This document shows positions 32,025 through 40,006 of a DNA stretch of 64,000 nucleotides, piece after piece (within the stretch, counting starts at the first letter, position 1; every line of letters starts with the position of its first letter). The position numbers and the translations under genes are program-made. The notes under the pieces are model-generated. The model saw only the letters and a list, made by a program, of their open reading frames with translations, searched no databases and was not told the DNA's origin. This DNA comes from DATARH01 sp963778385 (GTDB lineage: Bacteria > Pseudomonadota > Alphaproteobacteria > ATCC43930 > CGMCC-115725), in the NCBI GenBank assembly GCA_963778385.1, contig CAVZUA010000026.1:62001-126000 (forward strand), read 5' to 3'.

Positions 32025-32915
32025 CTACCGCGCCCCTGCCTCGCTGTCGCCTTTGCCGCGCTTGCTGGGTCGCGTCAGTGTCGGCAAGGGCGGCGGCAGC
32101 GACCGCGATAGGCCATAATCGACCACCAGCACGTAACCGAGCTGCGACAACTCGACATAAGGCTCGACGCGCGGCCCGGTCGCGTCGACGACCGAAACGA
32201 CGCCAACCGGCAGTCCGGGCGGGAAGACACCGCCTTCGCCCGAGGTGACGATGCGGTCACCCACTTTGACCACGTCGGCCGACTGCAGATACATGAGGCG
32301 CGGTCGTTCGGAATTGTCGCCGGCGAGCACCGCCGGGACATGCGTGTTCTCGATCGTCACGGGGATGCGGGAGTTGAGGTCGGTGATCAGCAAGATGCGC
32401 GAGGCACGGTCGCCGACCTCGGTCAGCCGTCCTACCAGCCCCTCGCCGGTGATCGCCGCCTGGCCGCGCGCCACGCGGTCTTCGCTGCCGGCGTTGATCA
32501 GGATCATCCGCACAAAGGCGCCGCCCGAATTGGCGATGACCGGCGCCGTCACGTAAGACGGCGCGCTGCTCGGGATCGCCTTCAGCAGGCCGCGCAGTTC
32601 CTTGTTTTCCGTGGCGAGATTGCGCGCGGTCTGCTGCCACTGCAGCAGCTTCTGGTTTTCCGCCTCGAGCCGCAGATTTTCTTGATATGTGGTAACCACC
32701 ATCTTCGCGCGATCGATGACATTCCCGACCGCGTTGATCGGCTCCGCCACTGCGCCGAGCACCGGCGCGACCGCGTCGGTGACGGTGGTGCGAACCGAGT
32801 TGAAGAGCAGCTGGTCGGCCTTGCCCAGCACGACAACCGCGCCCGACAGCAGGACGAGGATCGGCAGCGTCGTCCGCTGAATCGTCGTCCGCATTTGCGG
32901 CGACAAGCGGATCAT
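32025..32915 (-). CDS. mreC: Rod-shape protein MreC
   Basis: A 296-residue single-span periplasmic protein. The N-terminal membrane helix (LPILVLLSGAVVVLGKA) is followed by a coiled coil (YQENLRLEAENQKLLQWQQTARNLATENKELRGLL). The beta-barrel domain has GAFVRMILINAGSEDRVARGQAAIT and GLVGRLTEVGDRASRILLITDLNSRIPV, with VGDRIVTSGEGGVFPPGLPVG at the end. The C-terminal tail is basic. It scaffolds the elongasome with MreB, MreD and PBP2. Confidence 0.95.
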   Translation of the reverse strand: MIRLSPQMRTTIQRTTLPILVLLSGAVVVLGKADQLLFNSVRTTVTDAVAPVLGAVAEPINAVGNVIDRAKMVVTTYQENLRLEAENQKLLQWQQTARNLATENKELRGLLKAIPSSAPSYVTAPVIANSGGAFVRMILINAGSEDRVARGQAAITGEGLVGRLTEVGDRASRILLITDLNSRIPVTIENTHVPAVLAGDNSERPRLMYLQSADVVKVGDRIVTSGEGGVFPPGLPVGVVSVVDATGPRVEPYVELSQLGYVLVVDYGLSRSLPPPLPTLTRPSKRGKGDSEAGAR

Positions 32916-33027
32916 CGTCCCCCCTTCAACGCTGCGCTTCCAGCCGCCCTTTCAGGCCGCACGGCGCGATACGCCCGCATCGCTCCCCCATTCATCACGC
33001 TTGCGGATGTTCCCCGATAAGAGACCG

Positions 33028-34077
33028 TCACCACATGTTGATCAACAGGTTTTTTAACGTCTTCATTTCTTCCAGTGCACGTCCCGTGCCCAGCGCGACG
33101 CAGGTCAGCGGGTCGTCGGCGATCGAGACCGGCAACCCCGTCGCGTGCCGCAGGACGAAATCGAGATTGCCCAAAAGCGCGCCGCCGCCGGTCAGCACGA
33201 TGCCCTTGTCGACAATATCGGCGGCGAGTTCCGGCGCGGTATGTTCGAGCGCGACTTTGACCGCCTCGACGATGGAGCCGACCGGTTCGGCGAGGCTTTC
33301 CGAGATCTGCCGCTCGCTGATCACGATCTCCTTAGGCACGCCGTTCATCAGATCGCGGCCCTTGATCTCCATGATCCTTCCGTCGCCGTCCTCGGGCATG
33401 CAGGCCGAGCCGATATCCTTCTTGATCCGCTCCGCGCTCGATTCGCCGACCAGCAGGTTATGGTTGCGCCGGATATAGGCGATGATCGCCTCGTCCATCT
33501 TGTCGCCGCCGATGCGCACGGAGCGCGAATAGACGATCCCGCCGAGCGACAACACGGCGACTTCGGTCGTGCCGCCGCCGATATCGACGACCATCGACCC
33601 GGTCGGCTCGGTGACCGGCAGCCCGGCGCCGATTGCCGCCGCCATCGGCTCCTCGATCAGGAACACGCGGCGCGCGCCGGCACTTTCCGCGGATTCCTGG
33701 ATGGCCCGCCGTTCCACGGCGGTAGAACCCGAAGGCACGCAGATGATGATCTGCGGGCTGGCGAAGCTGCGGCGGTTGTGCACCTTGCGGATGAAATGCT
33801 TGATCATTTCTTCCGCGACTTCGAAATCCGCTATGACGCCGTCGCGTAGCGGCCGGATCGCCTGGATGTTGCCCGGCGTGCGGCCAAGCATCTGCTTGGC
33901 TTCCTCGCCGACCGCCAGCACCTGCTTCCGACCCTTGACCATGGCGATGGCGACAACCGAAGGCTCGTTGAGCACGATGCCGCGCCCCCTGACATAGACC
34001 AGCGTGTTCGCCGTGCCGAGGTCGATCGCCATGTCCGCCGACAGCAGGCCGAACATCCTTCCAATCATGCTAACCAT
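33028..34077 (-). CDS. mreB: Rod-shape actin homologue MreB
   Basis: A 349-residue actin-fold ATPase that forms membrane-bound filaments directing side-wall synthesis. Phosphate-1 loop is ADMAIDLGTANTLVYVRGRGI and phosphate-2 loop is SMVVDIGGGTTEVAVLSLGG. The adenosine region is GIVLTGGGALLGNLD. Also typical are ICVPSGSTAVERRAI and FLIEEPMAAAIGAGLPV. Likely starts are 34077 and ATG 34068 (MIGRMFG). It is the first gene of the operon, with 112 bases before mreC. Confidence 0.96.
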   Translation of the reverse strand: MVSMIGRMFGLLSADMAIDLGTANTLVYVRGRGIVLNEPSVVAIAMVKGRKQVLAVGEEAKQMLGRTPGNIQAIRPLRDGVIADFEVAEEMIKHFIRKVHNRRSFASPQIIICVPSGSTAVERRAIQESAESAGARRVFLIEEPMAAAIGAGLPVTEPTGSMVVDIGGGTTEVAVLSLGGIVYSRSVRIGGDKMDEAIIAYIRRNHNLLVGESSAERIKKDIGSACMPEDGDGRIMEIKGRDLMNGVPKEIVISERQISESLAEPVGSIVEAVKVALEHTAPELAADIVDKGIVLTGGGALLGNLDFVLRHATGLPVSIADDPLTCVALGTGRALEEMKTLKNLLINMW

Positions 34078-34337
34078 GAACCTGTCGTCGCCATCGCCCC
34101 GCTGATCCTAGCCAAACCGGTGCGCGCTGCGTAATTTATCTTTTCGATCAATGACATTATCGGTCGCATCGGGCAACAATCACGGCGATTGCTGCCAACT
34201 CCCAATGTGCCTGGCAATTTCCCCTGTACCGCGCGTGATCCTTGCCCGATCGCGTGGCGGTATTCAAGCCGTCTTATCGTATCCACAGGATCGTCCACTG
34301 AATTGTACGCGAAAACTTACTACATAGCGCGCAAGTG

Positions 34338-34616
34338 ATGGAAACGCCGCGCGACAGCGCCATCGTCAAGCGATCGGTGCGCATCGCCGGGCACGCCACC
34401 AGCATATCGCTTGAGGCGGCATTTTGGCGGGCCCTGTGCGCTATCGCCGCGGCCCGACAGGTGTCGATCAGCGTGCTCGTTGCGGGCATCGACGCGACGC
34501 GCGGGGGCAATCTATCGAGCGCCATCCGGCTTTTCGTCCTCGACAGCGCCCGACGTGGCGAGCTGACGGACGCGGTGGGCGATGCTAGTCTCTCCCCGCC
34601 AGAGGACGGAGAGTAG
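34338..34616 (+). CDS. Ribbon-helix-helix domain protein (RHH_4)
   Basis: A 92-residue protein of the alphaproteobacterial RHH_4 type. The strand VKRSVRIAGHATSISLEAAFW is followed by helices ALCAIAAARQVSISVLVAGIDA and RGGNLSSAIRLFVLDSAR. This fold binds DNA as a dimer; targets are unknown. The ATG at 34338 is used, and a GTG directly before it is an alternative. It is divergent from mreB and overlapped in transcription direction by the DUF4169 gene 3 bases downstream. Confidence 0.82.
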   Translation: METPRDSAIVKRSVRIAGHATSISLEAAFWRALCAIAAARQVSISVLVAGIDATRGGNLSSAIRLFVLDSARRGELTDAVGDASLSPPEDGE

Positions 34617-34619
34617 GCC

Positions 34620-34793
34620 ATGGCGTCGGTGGTGAATCTGAACCGCTTTCGCAAGCAGAAAGCGCGCGCAGCGAAGGAGCAGCACGCCGCCGAGAACCGC
34701 GCGCTTTACGGCCGAAGCAAAGAGGAGCGTCAGGCAGAGACCGCCGAGCGGCGCCGCGCCGACCATGACCTCGACGCGAAGAAATTGGATTGA
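34620..34793 (+). CDS. DUF4169 family small protein (57 aa)
   Basis: A short, highly charged protein (MASVVNLNRFRKQKARAAKE, then a Arg/Glu-rich helix to DAKKLD). The start VNL.R.RK.KAR and the ANRA.YGR.K.ER pattern match DUF4169, small alphaproteobacterial proteins usually encoded beside an RHH protein, as here. Function is unknown. It starts 3 bases after the RHH stop, so the pair is co-translated. Confidence 0.78.
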   Translation: MASVVNLNRFRKQKARAAKEQHAAENRALYGRSKEERQAETAERRRADHDLDAKKLD

Positions 34794-34825
34794 CCGCAGC
34801 AGCCGTCTCGAAGGACGCAGAGAGC

Positions 34826-35365
34826 CTATTCGCGCTTCAAATCCGCGAGCGCAATCTCGTAAACCGCACGCGTTGCCGCGTCGAAGCACACGAAAATAAC
34901 GGTCTCGGGCACGTGCTCGGCGGCGAGATGCTCAGCGACCGTGGCGATCGCGATCTGCGCCGCTAATTCGCGCGGGAAACCATAGACACCCGTGGAGATT
35001 GCCGGAAAGGCAATCGTCGTGAAGCGACGGGCAAGGGCGATCGCCAGGCAGGCGCGGTAGCAATCCGCAAGGGTCTCCTGCTCGCCGGCCTGCCCACCGT
35101 GCCAGACCGGTCCCACGGTGTGGATTACATGCCTCGCTGGCAGCCGATAGCCGCGGGTCACACGTGCCTCGCCCGGCGGGCAACCGCCCAGCGTCCGGCA
35201 CTCGGCGATCAGGTCCGGCCCGGCGGCGCGATGGATCGCGCCGTCGACCCCGCCTCCGCCGAGCAGTGTCGTATTGGCCGCGTTGACGATCGCGTCCACC
35301 TTCAGCCGCGTGATGTCGCCGCTATCGAGGCGGATGCGCGTTTGGAATGTCGTGGCCGGGAGCAT
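34826..35365 (-). CDS. Macrodomain protein, O-acetyl-ADP-ribose deacetylase type
   Basis: A ~179-residue macrodomain that likely removes acetyl or ADP-ribosyl groups from ADP-ribose derivatives. DGDI-like SGDITRLKVDAIVNAANTTLLGGGGVDGAIHRAAG holds the catalytic Asn-Ala-Ala-Asn and the GGGGVDGAIH loop. GEARVTRGYRLPARHVIHTVGPVW and AFPAISTGVYGFP complete the ADP-ribose site. ATG at 35365 is used because the longer open frame reads through the terminator at 35388-35414. It is convergent with the DUF4169 gene. Confidence 0.9.
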   Translation of the reverse strand: MLPATTFQTRIRLDSGDITRLKVDAIVNAANTTLLGGGGVDGAIHRAAGPDLIAECRTLGGCPPGEARVTRGYRLPARHVIHTVGPVWHGGQAGEQETLADCYRACLAIALARRFTTIAFPAISTGVYGFPRELAAQIAIATVAEHLAAEHVPETVIFVCFDAATRAVYEIALADLKRE

Positions 35366-35387
35366 TCCGCATGTTAACAGCAAAGAA

Positions 35388-35414
35388 GCGGGAACGGGTT
35401 TCCCCCGTTCCCGC
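35388..35414 (-). terminator. Intrinsic terminator of the ECF sigma gene
   Basis: Perfect 11-bp stem (GCGGGAACGGG with CCCGTTCCCGC) with a 5-base loop. On the minus strand it is followed by TTCTTTGCTGTT. It lies ~45 bases past the sigma-factor stop and upstream of the macrodomain gene. Confidence 0.7.
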
Positions 35415-35461
35415 CAAGCTTCTTGCACGACCGGTCATTCCGGTCGCGAATTCCGTTGGTG

Positions 35462-36082
35462 TTAGGCGACGCGCGACGCGCGCACCCGGCGCTGATCTTC
35501 GGCCGCCCGCGAGTGGAAGGTCGAGCGCACCGACGCTTCGGCCGGAATGCGACGCGGCGTTGGCCGCGCCATGACCACCTCGGCCTGACGATCCGCGACG
35601 ATGCCCATCAGCCGGCGCAGCGCCTCGCGTCCGCGGGACAGGCGCGAGCGGACCGTGCCGACCGGGACGCCGATCACCTCGGCCACCGCCTCGTAGCGCA
35701 TCCCTTCAAGACCGACGAGAAGGATTACCGTGCGTTGCTCCTCGGGGAGCCGTGCCAGCGCCCGGTCGAGATCGCGCAGTTCAAGCCGCTTGCCTTGATC
35801 GGCAGAGCGTGTCAGGGAGGGTTCGGTTTCGCTGACCGACACCGCGGCGCCCTCGCGCACGGCGCGGCGAACCTGATTGACGTATTGGTTATGCAGGATG
35901 GTGAACAGCCACGCCCGGAGATCGGTGCCTTCGCGCCACAGATGCAGCTTGGCGAGGCCGCGAACCAGGCAGTCCTGGACAAGATCGTCTGCCGCGACGA
36001 TGTCACGCGTAAGTGCGCGGGCGTACCGACGCAGGCGTGGGATTTCCGCTTCAATCCGCTCTCGGAGTTCGAGGTCGGCCAT
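35462..36082 (-). CDS. ECF-family RNA polymerase sigma factor
   Basis: A 206-residue sigma-70-like factor. Region 2 is RRYARALTRDIVAADDLVQDCLVRGLAKLHLW, then DLRAWLFTILHNQYVNQVRR. Region 4 is LPEEQRTVILLVGLEGMRYEAVAEVIGVPVGTVRSRLSRGREALRRLMG. A ~45-residue basic tail (MARPTPRRIPAEASVRSTF) follows region 4. No anti-sigma gene or NepR/PhyR pair adjoins, so how it is held inactive is not visible. The ATG at 36082 follows GGGAGAAACC. It is divergent from the OmpR-type regulator. Confidence 0.88.
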   Translation of the reverse strand: MADLELRERIEAEIPRLRRYARALTRDIVAADDLVQDCLVRGLAKLHLWREGTDLRAWLFTILHNQYVNQVRRAVREGAAVSVSETEPSLTRSADQGKRLELRDLDRALARLPEEQRTVILLVGLEGMRYEAVAEVIGVPVGTVRSRLSRGREALRRLMGIVADRQAEVVMARPTPRRIPAEASVRSTFHSRAAEDQRRVRASRVA

Positions 36083-36180
36083 CCGGTTTCTCCCGTTTTT
36101 TGCTGACCGGCACGCGGCCGATCTGAACGAGAGTAATGTAGCGATGGCCCGCAACCCGATGATGACAAGCCCGCGTCTTT

Positions 36181-36207
36181 TTGTAAGTAATTGTAACCGA
36201 ATGTGTC
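36181..36207. promoter_or_regulatory. Ten-base-spaced TTGTAA repeats between the sigma and response-regulator genes
   Basis: TTGTAA occurs at 36181-36186 and 36191-36196, and a weaker ATGTGT follows at 36201-36206, each one helical turn apart. OmpR/PhoB-family dimers bind direct repeats with this spacing. This may be the site of the neighbouring regulator. Binding is inferred. Confidence 0.3.
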
Positions 36208-36275
36208 TTCGCCAACGGCTCTCTCATGACAACTGTTGGTGATGCAAAACCTGTTGTGGGTTAAACTGTAGATCG

Positions 36276-36995
36276 ATGAGCGAAAGCGGACATATCCTGG
36301 TGGTCGACGACCAACAGGAGATTTGCGACCTCGTCCGGGAATATCTGACGGACGAAGGCTTCCGCGTGACGACGGCCAATGACGGCACGGGCTTGCGCGA
36401 AGCGATGGGGCGCGATTCGATCGACCTCGTCATCCTCGATCTGGTACTGCGCGGCGAGGATGGGCTGCAGTTGGCGCGCGAGCTGCGCAGCCAATCCGAC
36501 ATCGGCATCATCATGCTGACGGGGCGCGGCGAGACCGTCGACCGGATCATCGGCCTTGAGATGGGCGCCGACGATTACCTGTCGAAGCCGTTCCATCTGC
36601 GCGAATTGCTGGCGCGGGTGCGCAGCGTGCTGCGGCGCGGCGGCGGCCGCGGCGGCGGGGATCGCCCGGCGACCCGGTCGCACATCCGGTTTGTCGGCTG
36701 GAGCCTTGACCTCGCCAGCCGCGAGCTGATGTCGCCCACGGGCGAGGACGTGCGGCTGACGACCGGCGAGTTCGAGCTGCTCGCCGCCTTTGTGAATCAT
36801 GCCAACCAGGTGTTGTCGCGCGATAGGCTGCTCGACCTGTCGCGGCACCGCGAGGCCGGGCCATTCGACCGGACGATCGATGTCCAGGTCGGCCGGCTGC
36901 GGCGCAAGCTCGAAGACGACCCGAAAAACCCGACGCTGATCAAGACCGTGCGCGGCGGCGGCTACATCTTCACTCCGCCGGTGGAAAGCGAATAG
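36276..36995 (+). CDS. Orphan OmpR/PhoB-family response regulator
   Basis: A 239-residue two-domain regulator. The receiver has acidic pocket Asp11-Asp12 (ILVVDDQ), phospho-acceptor Asp55 (LVILDLVL), Thr82 (MLTGRGE) and Lys104 (YLSKPF). A Gly/Arg-rich linker leads to a winged-helix domain: VRLTTGEFELLAAFVNHANQVLSRDRLLDL through DRTIDVQVGRLRRKLEDDP to IKTVRGGGYIFTP. No histidine kinase gene is within reach on either side, so the partner is unknown. It is divergent from the ECF sigma gene. Confidence 0.9.
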   Translation: MSESGHILVVDDQQEICDLVREYLTDEGFRVTTANDGTGLREAMGRDSIDLVILDLVLRGEDGLQLARELRSQSDIGIIMLTGRGETVDRIIGLEMGADDYLSKPFHLRELLARVRSVLRRGGGRGGGDRPATRSHIRFVGWSLDLASRELMSPTGEDVRLTTGEFELLAAFVNHANQVLSRDRLLDLSRHREAGPFDRTIDVQVGRLRRKLEDDPKNPTLIKTVRGGGYIFTPPVESE

Positions 36996-37020
36996 CGTCC
37001 GCACAAAAGAGAACCCTTCA

Positions 37021-37157
37021 ACGCAAAGGACGGACAGAGCGCGAAATCGACCAAGGGCGCGACGCGCCGGATTTAAAATACGCAAAGAGTAAATTAATGC
37101 GCTTCGCGCCGCCTAAGCGCCTTCGCGACCTCCGTGGGACTTTCGCGTCCTTTGCGT
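37021..37157. repeat. Inverted repeat between the regulator and urtE
   Basis: ACGCAAAGGAC at 37021-37031 is the exact inverse of GTCCTTTGCGT at 37147-37157, with GCGCGAAA and TTTCGCG also inverted inside. It looks like another mobile palindromic element and separates convergent genes. I see no gene between its arms. Confidence 0.5.
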
Positions 37158-37194
37158 CGACGTTTTCTTTTCAGAAGCGCCACGCGCCGGGAAG

Positions 37195-37890
37195 TTACAC
37201 AGTCAAGTAGGTCCGGACCTCGGTCTCGTCCATTTCGTCACCGCGGCCGGACAGCACGACTTCGCCGCGCTGCATGACGGCGTAGGCGGAGGCGAGATCG
37301 CGGGCGAATTCGAAATATTGCTCGACCAGCACGATCGCCATGTCGCCGCGCGCCGCGAGCTGCTCGATGACCCGGCCGATATCCTTGATGATCGACGGCT
37401 GGATGCCTTCGGTCGGCTCGTCCAGGATCAGCAGTTTGGGCCGGGCGACCAGTGCGCGGCCGATCGCTAGCTGCTGCTGCTGACCGCCCGACAGGTCGCC
37501 GCCGCGCCGCCCCAGCATGTCCTTCAGCACCGGGAACAGCGTAAAAATCTCGCCGGGGATATGGCGCAGCGCCCGCGGCAGCGTGGCGAACCCGGTCTGC
37601 AGGTTTTCGAGCACCGTCAGGCGGGGGAAGATCTCACGTCCCTGCGGCACCAACGCCAGCCCGACGCGCGCCCGCTCATGCGTCGGCAGCGCAGTGAGGT
37701 CGGTATCGTCCCAGGTGATGCGGCCGCCACGGATCGGTTGCAGTCCCATGATCGCGCGCAACAGGCTCGTCTTGCCGACGCCGTTGCGCCCCATGATGCA
37801 GGTGACCTCGCCGCGCTTGGCGGTGAGGCTCACTCGGCGCAGCGTGTAGCTGGCGCCGTAAAAAAGATCGACGGTCTCGACCGACAGCAT
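37195..37890 (-). CDS. urtE: Urea ABC transporter ATPase UrtE
   Basis: A 231-residue ATPase. It begins MLSVETVDLFYGASYTLRRVSLTAKRGEVTCIMGRNGVGKTSLLRAIMG (Walker A inside). PQGREIFPRLTVLENLQTGF, DLSGGQQQQLAIGRALVARP and LLILDEPTEGIQPSII follow; EPTEGIQPSII is typical of UrtE as against LivF. It is the last gene of the urt operon. Confidence 0.93.
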   Translation of the reverse strand: MLSVETVDLFYGASYTLRRVSLTAKRGEVTCIMGRNGVGKTSLLRAIMGLQPIRGGRITWDDTDLTALPTHERARVGLALVPQGREIFPRLTVLENLQTGFATLPRALRHIPGEIFTLFPVLKDMLGRRGGDLSGGQQQQLAIGRALVARPKLLILDEPTEGIQPSIIKDIGRVIEQLAARGDMAIVLVEQYFEFARDLASAYAVMQRGEVVLSGRGDEMDETEVRTYLTV

Positions 37891-37893
37891 CGG

Positions 37894-38094
37894 TTATTGC
37901 TCGTCCATCTCGGCGAAGATGCGAGCCCAGCGCTCGCGGTCGTTTGTCGTCCCGGCGAAGGCCGGGACCCACGGATCGGCGAGGCAGAGGCCTCTCGCGA
38001 GCGCCGGCAGAACGTCGTGCCAAGCCGGGAATATCTTGCGAGCTCTGCGGTGGGCCCCGGTCCGCGCCGGAACGACGATTGAACTGTCCATCAT
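37894..38094 (-). CDS. 66-codon ORF between urtD and urtE carrying a palindromic repeat in frame
   Basis: The ORF begins 2 bases after the urtD stop (GGATGATGG) and ends 3 bases before the urtE ATG, so it exactly fills the gap. The middle (about residues 7-50, with VPARTGAHRRARK and WVPAFAGTT) is simply the translation of a palindromic repeat (37946-38076). Only the flanks look gene-like: MMDSSI at the start and NDRERWARIFAEMDEQ at the end. It could be a small protein gene that took in a repeat without losing its frame, or an accident. I know no homologue. Confidence 0.3.
   Translation of the reverse strand: MMDSSIVVPARTGAHRRARKIFPAWHDVLPALARGLCLADPWVPAFAGTTNDRERWARIFAEMDEQ
37946..38076. repeat. 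Palindromic repeat (GTCGTCCCGGCGAAGGCCGGG type)
   Basis: Ends GTCGTCCCGGC...GGGACCCAC and GTGGGCCCCGGT...GCCGGAACGAC are inverted with a few mismatches. The core GGCGAAGGCCGGG is shared with 20010-20089. It sits inside the urt operon between urtD and urtE. Confidence 0.7.
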
Positions 38095-38096
38095 CC

Positions 38097-38864
38097 TCAA
38101 CGCCCCAGATACACTTCGATGACGCGCGGGTGGTTCTGCACGTAGTCGATCGAACCCTCGGCCAGCACCGAGCCCTCGTGCAGCACCGTGACCCGCGCGC
38201 CGAGACTGCGGACAAAGGCCATGTCGTGCTCGACGACGATGATCGTGCGGTCCTTGGCAAGTCCCAGGATCAGCACTGCAGTCTCCTCGGTTTCGCGGTC
38301 GGTGAGCCCGGCGACCGGCTCGTCGAGCAGCAGCAATTGGCGGTCGTGGATCAGCAGCATGCCGATCTCGAGCCATTGCTTCTGGCCGTGCGACAGCGCC
38401 CCGGCGAGGCTGCCGCTCTGCGCCGACAAGCCGATCCGCGACAGCGTCGCTTCGATCTTGTCGCGCCGTTCGGCGGTTTCCTTGACGAACAGGGCCCGCC
38501 AGGTGCTGCGCGAGTCGGCGAGCGACAACTCGAGGTTCTCGAACACGGTCAGGTTCTCGAAGACGGTCGGACGCTGGAATTTGCGGCCGATGCCGAGATT
38601 GGCGATCGCCGCCTCGTCGAGCTTGGTGAGGTCCTGGCTGCCGCGGAAGAACACCTCACCGGTGTCGGGCCGGGTCTTGCCGGTGACGACGTCCATCATT
38701 GTCGTCTTGCCGGCGCCGTTGGGACCGATGATCGTGCGCAACTCGCCTTCCTCGACGACCAGCGACAGATCGTTCAGCGCCTTAAACCCGTCGAAACTGA
38801 CCGTGACGCCGTTCAGGTAGAGCAGGACGTTCGGCGCCGGGTGGGACGCCTCGGCGACGCTCAT
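38097..38864 (-). CDS. urtD: Urea ABC transporter ATPase UrtD
   Basis: A 255-residue ATPase with VTVSFDGFKALNDLSLVVEEGELRTIIGPNGAGKTTMMDVVTG (Walker A), GIGRKFQRPTVFENLTVFENLEL, ALSHGQKQWLEIGMLL and LLLLDEPVAGLTDRE. The LSHGQKQWLEIGM signature and EPVAGLT are diagnostic for UrtD. The ATG overlaps the urtC stop by four bases (ATGA). Confidence 0.94.
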   Translation of the reverse strand: MSVAEASHPAPNVLLYLNGVTVSFDGFKALNDLSLVVEEGELRTIIGPNGAGKTTMMDVVTGKTRPDTGEVFFRGSQDLTKLDEAAIANLGIGRKFQRPTVFENLTVFENLELSLADSRSTWRALFVKETAERRDKIEATLSRIGLSAQSGSLAGALSHGQKQWLEIGMLLIHDRQLLLLDEPVAGLTDRETEETAVLILGLAKDRTIIVVEHDMAFVRSLGARVTVLHEGSVLAEGSIDYVQNHPRVIEVYLGR

Positions 38865-40003
38865 GCCCGCTCCTCCACGGGCACGGGTTCGGGGGCAGCC
38901 GGCACTGGCCGGCGCAGATGACGGAACAGCCCGACGATCCCGTACGGGAAAACCAGCGTCGTCAGCACGAACAGCGCGCCAAGCACAAACAGCCAGGTTT
39001 CGGGAAAAGCCCCGGTGAGCCAAGTCTTGCCGAGGTTGACCAGCACCGCGCCGATCACCGAGCCCAGCAGCGTCCCGCGCCCGCCGACAGAGACCCAGAT
39101 CGCCACCTCGATCGAATTGCCCGGCGAGAATTCGCTCGGATTGATGATGCCGACCTGCGGCACGTAGAGCGCGCCGGCGAACCCGGCGAGCACCGCCGAC
39201 AGGGTAAAGACGAAGAGCTTGGCGTTGGTCACCGAATAGCCGAGGAAACGCACCCGGCTCTCGGCGTCGCGCAGCGCCAGCAGCACGCGGCCAAGCTTCG
39301 ATTTGGTCACGTAGCGGCAGATCAGATAGGCGATGCCAAGCCCGATCACGGAGGCGACATAGAGGCCCAGCCGCGTACCCCTCGCATGCACGTCGAAACC
39401 GAGGATGTCCTTGTAGTCGGTAAGGCCGTTATTGCCGCCGAACCCCATGTCGTTGCGGAAAAAAGCGAGCCACAGCGCGTAGGTCATCGCCTGGGTGATG
39501 ATCGACAGGTAGACGCCGCTGACTCGCGAGCGAAACGCCAGCCAGCCGAAGACCAGCGCGAACAGTCCCGGCACCAGCAGGATCATCGCCGCGGCAACGG
39601 CGAAATGGTCGAACCCGTACCAGAACCAGGGCAGTTCCTTGTACTGCAGGAACACCATGAAATCGGGCAAGACCGGATTCTGGTAGACGCCGCGCGTGCC
39701 GATCTGGCGCATCAGGTACATGCCCATCGCATAGCCGCCGAGCCCGAAGAACGCGGCCTGCCCCAGGCACAAAATCCCGCCATAGCCCCAGATCAGGTCG
39801 AGGCTCAGCGCCAGGATCGCGTAGCACAGGTATTTGCCGAGCAGCGGCACGATGTAATCCGGCACCGCAAACGGCGAATTCGCGGGCAGCCATAAATTGA
39901 GCGCCGGCACGACCAGAGCGAGCGCCACGCCGACCGCGATGAACCCGGCCCAGAAACCGGGGCCCCAGGCACCCCGTCCGCGGATTTGCGTGAGATCGGC
40001 CAC
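38861..40003 (-). CDS. urtC: Urea ABC transporter permease UrtC
   Basis: A 380-residue inner-membrane permease. It has LLGKYLCYAILALSLDLIWGYGGILCLGQAAFFGLGGYAMGMYLM, then FLQYKELPWFWYGFDHF, ITQAMTYALWLAFFRNDMGFGGNNGLTDYKDILGF and YVPQVGIINPSEFSPGNSIE. These match UrtC closely. It starts 3 bases after urtB and overlaps urtD by four. Confidence 0.95.
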   Translation of the reverse strand: MADLTQIRGRGAWGPGFWAGFIAVGVALALVVPALNLWLPANSPFAVPDYIVPLLGKYLCYAILALSLDLIWGYGGILCLGQAAFFGLGGYAMGMYLMRQIGTRGVYQNPVLPDFMVFLQYKELPWFWYGFDHFAVAAAMILLVPGLFALVFGWLAFRSRVSGVYLSIITQAMTYALWLAFFRNDMGFGGNNGLTDYKDILGFDVHARGTRLGLYVASVIGLGIAYLICRYVTKSKLGRVLLALRDAESRVRFLGYSVTNAKLFVFTLSAVLAGFAGALYVPQVGIINPSEFSPGNSIEVAIWVSVGGRGTLLGSVIGAVLVNLGKTWLTGAFPETWLFVLGALFVLTTLVFPYGIVGLFRHLRRPVPAAPEPVPVEERA

Positions 40004-40006
40004 GGC

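Noticed and set aside
38865..39023. 53-codon N-terminal extension of UrtD
   Set aside because: It overlaps urtC in another frame; the ATGA junction at 38864 is the normal start.
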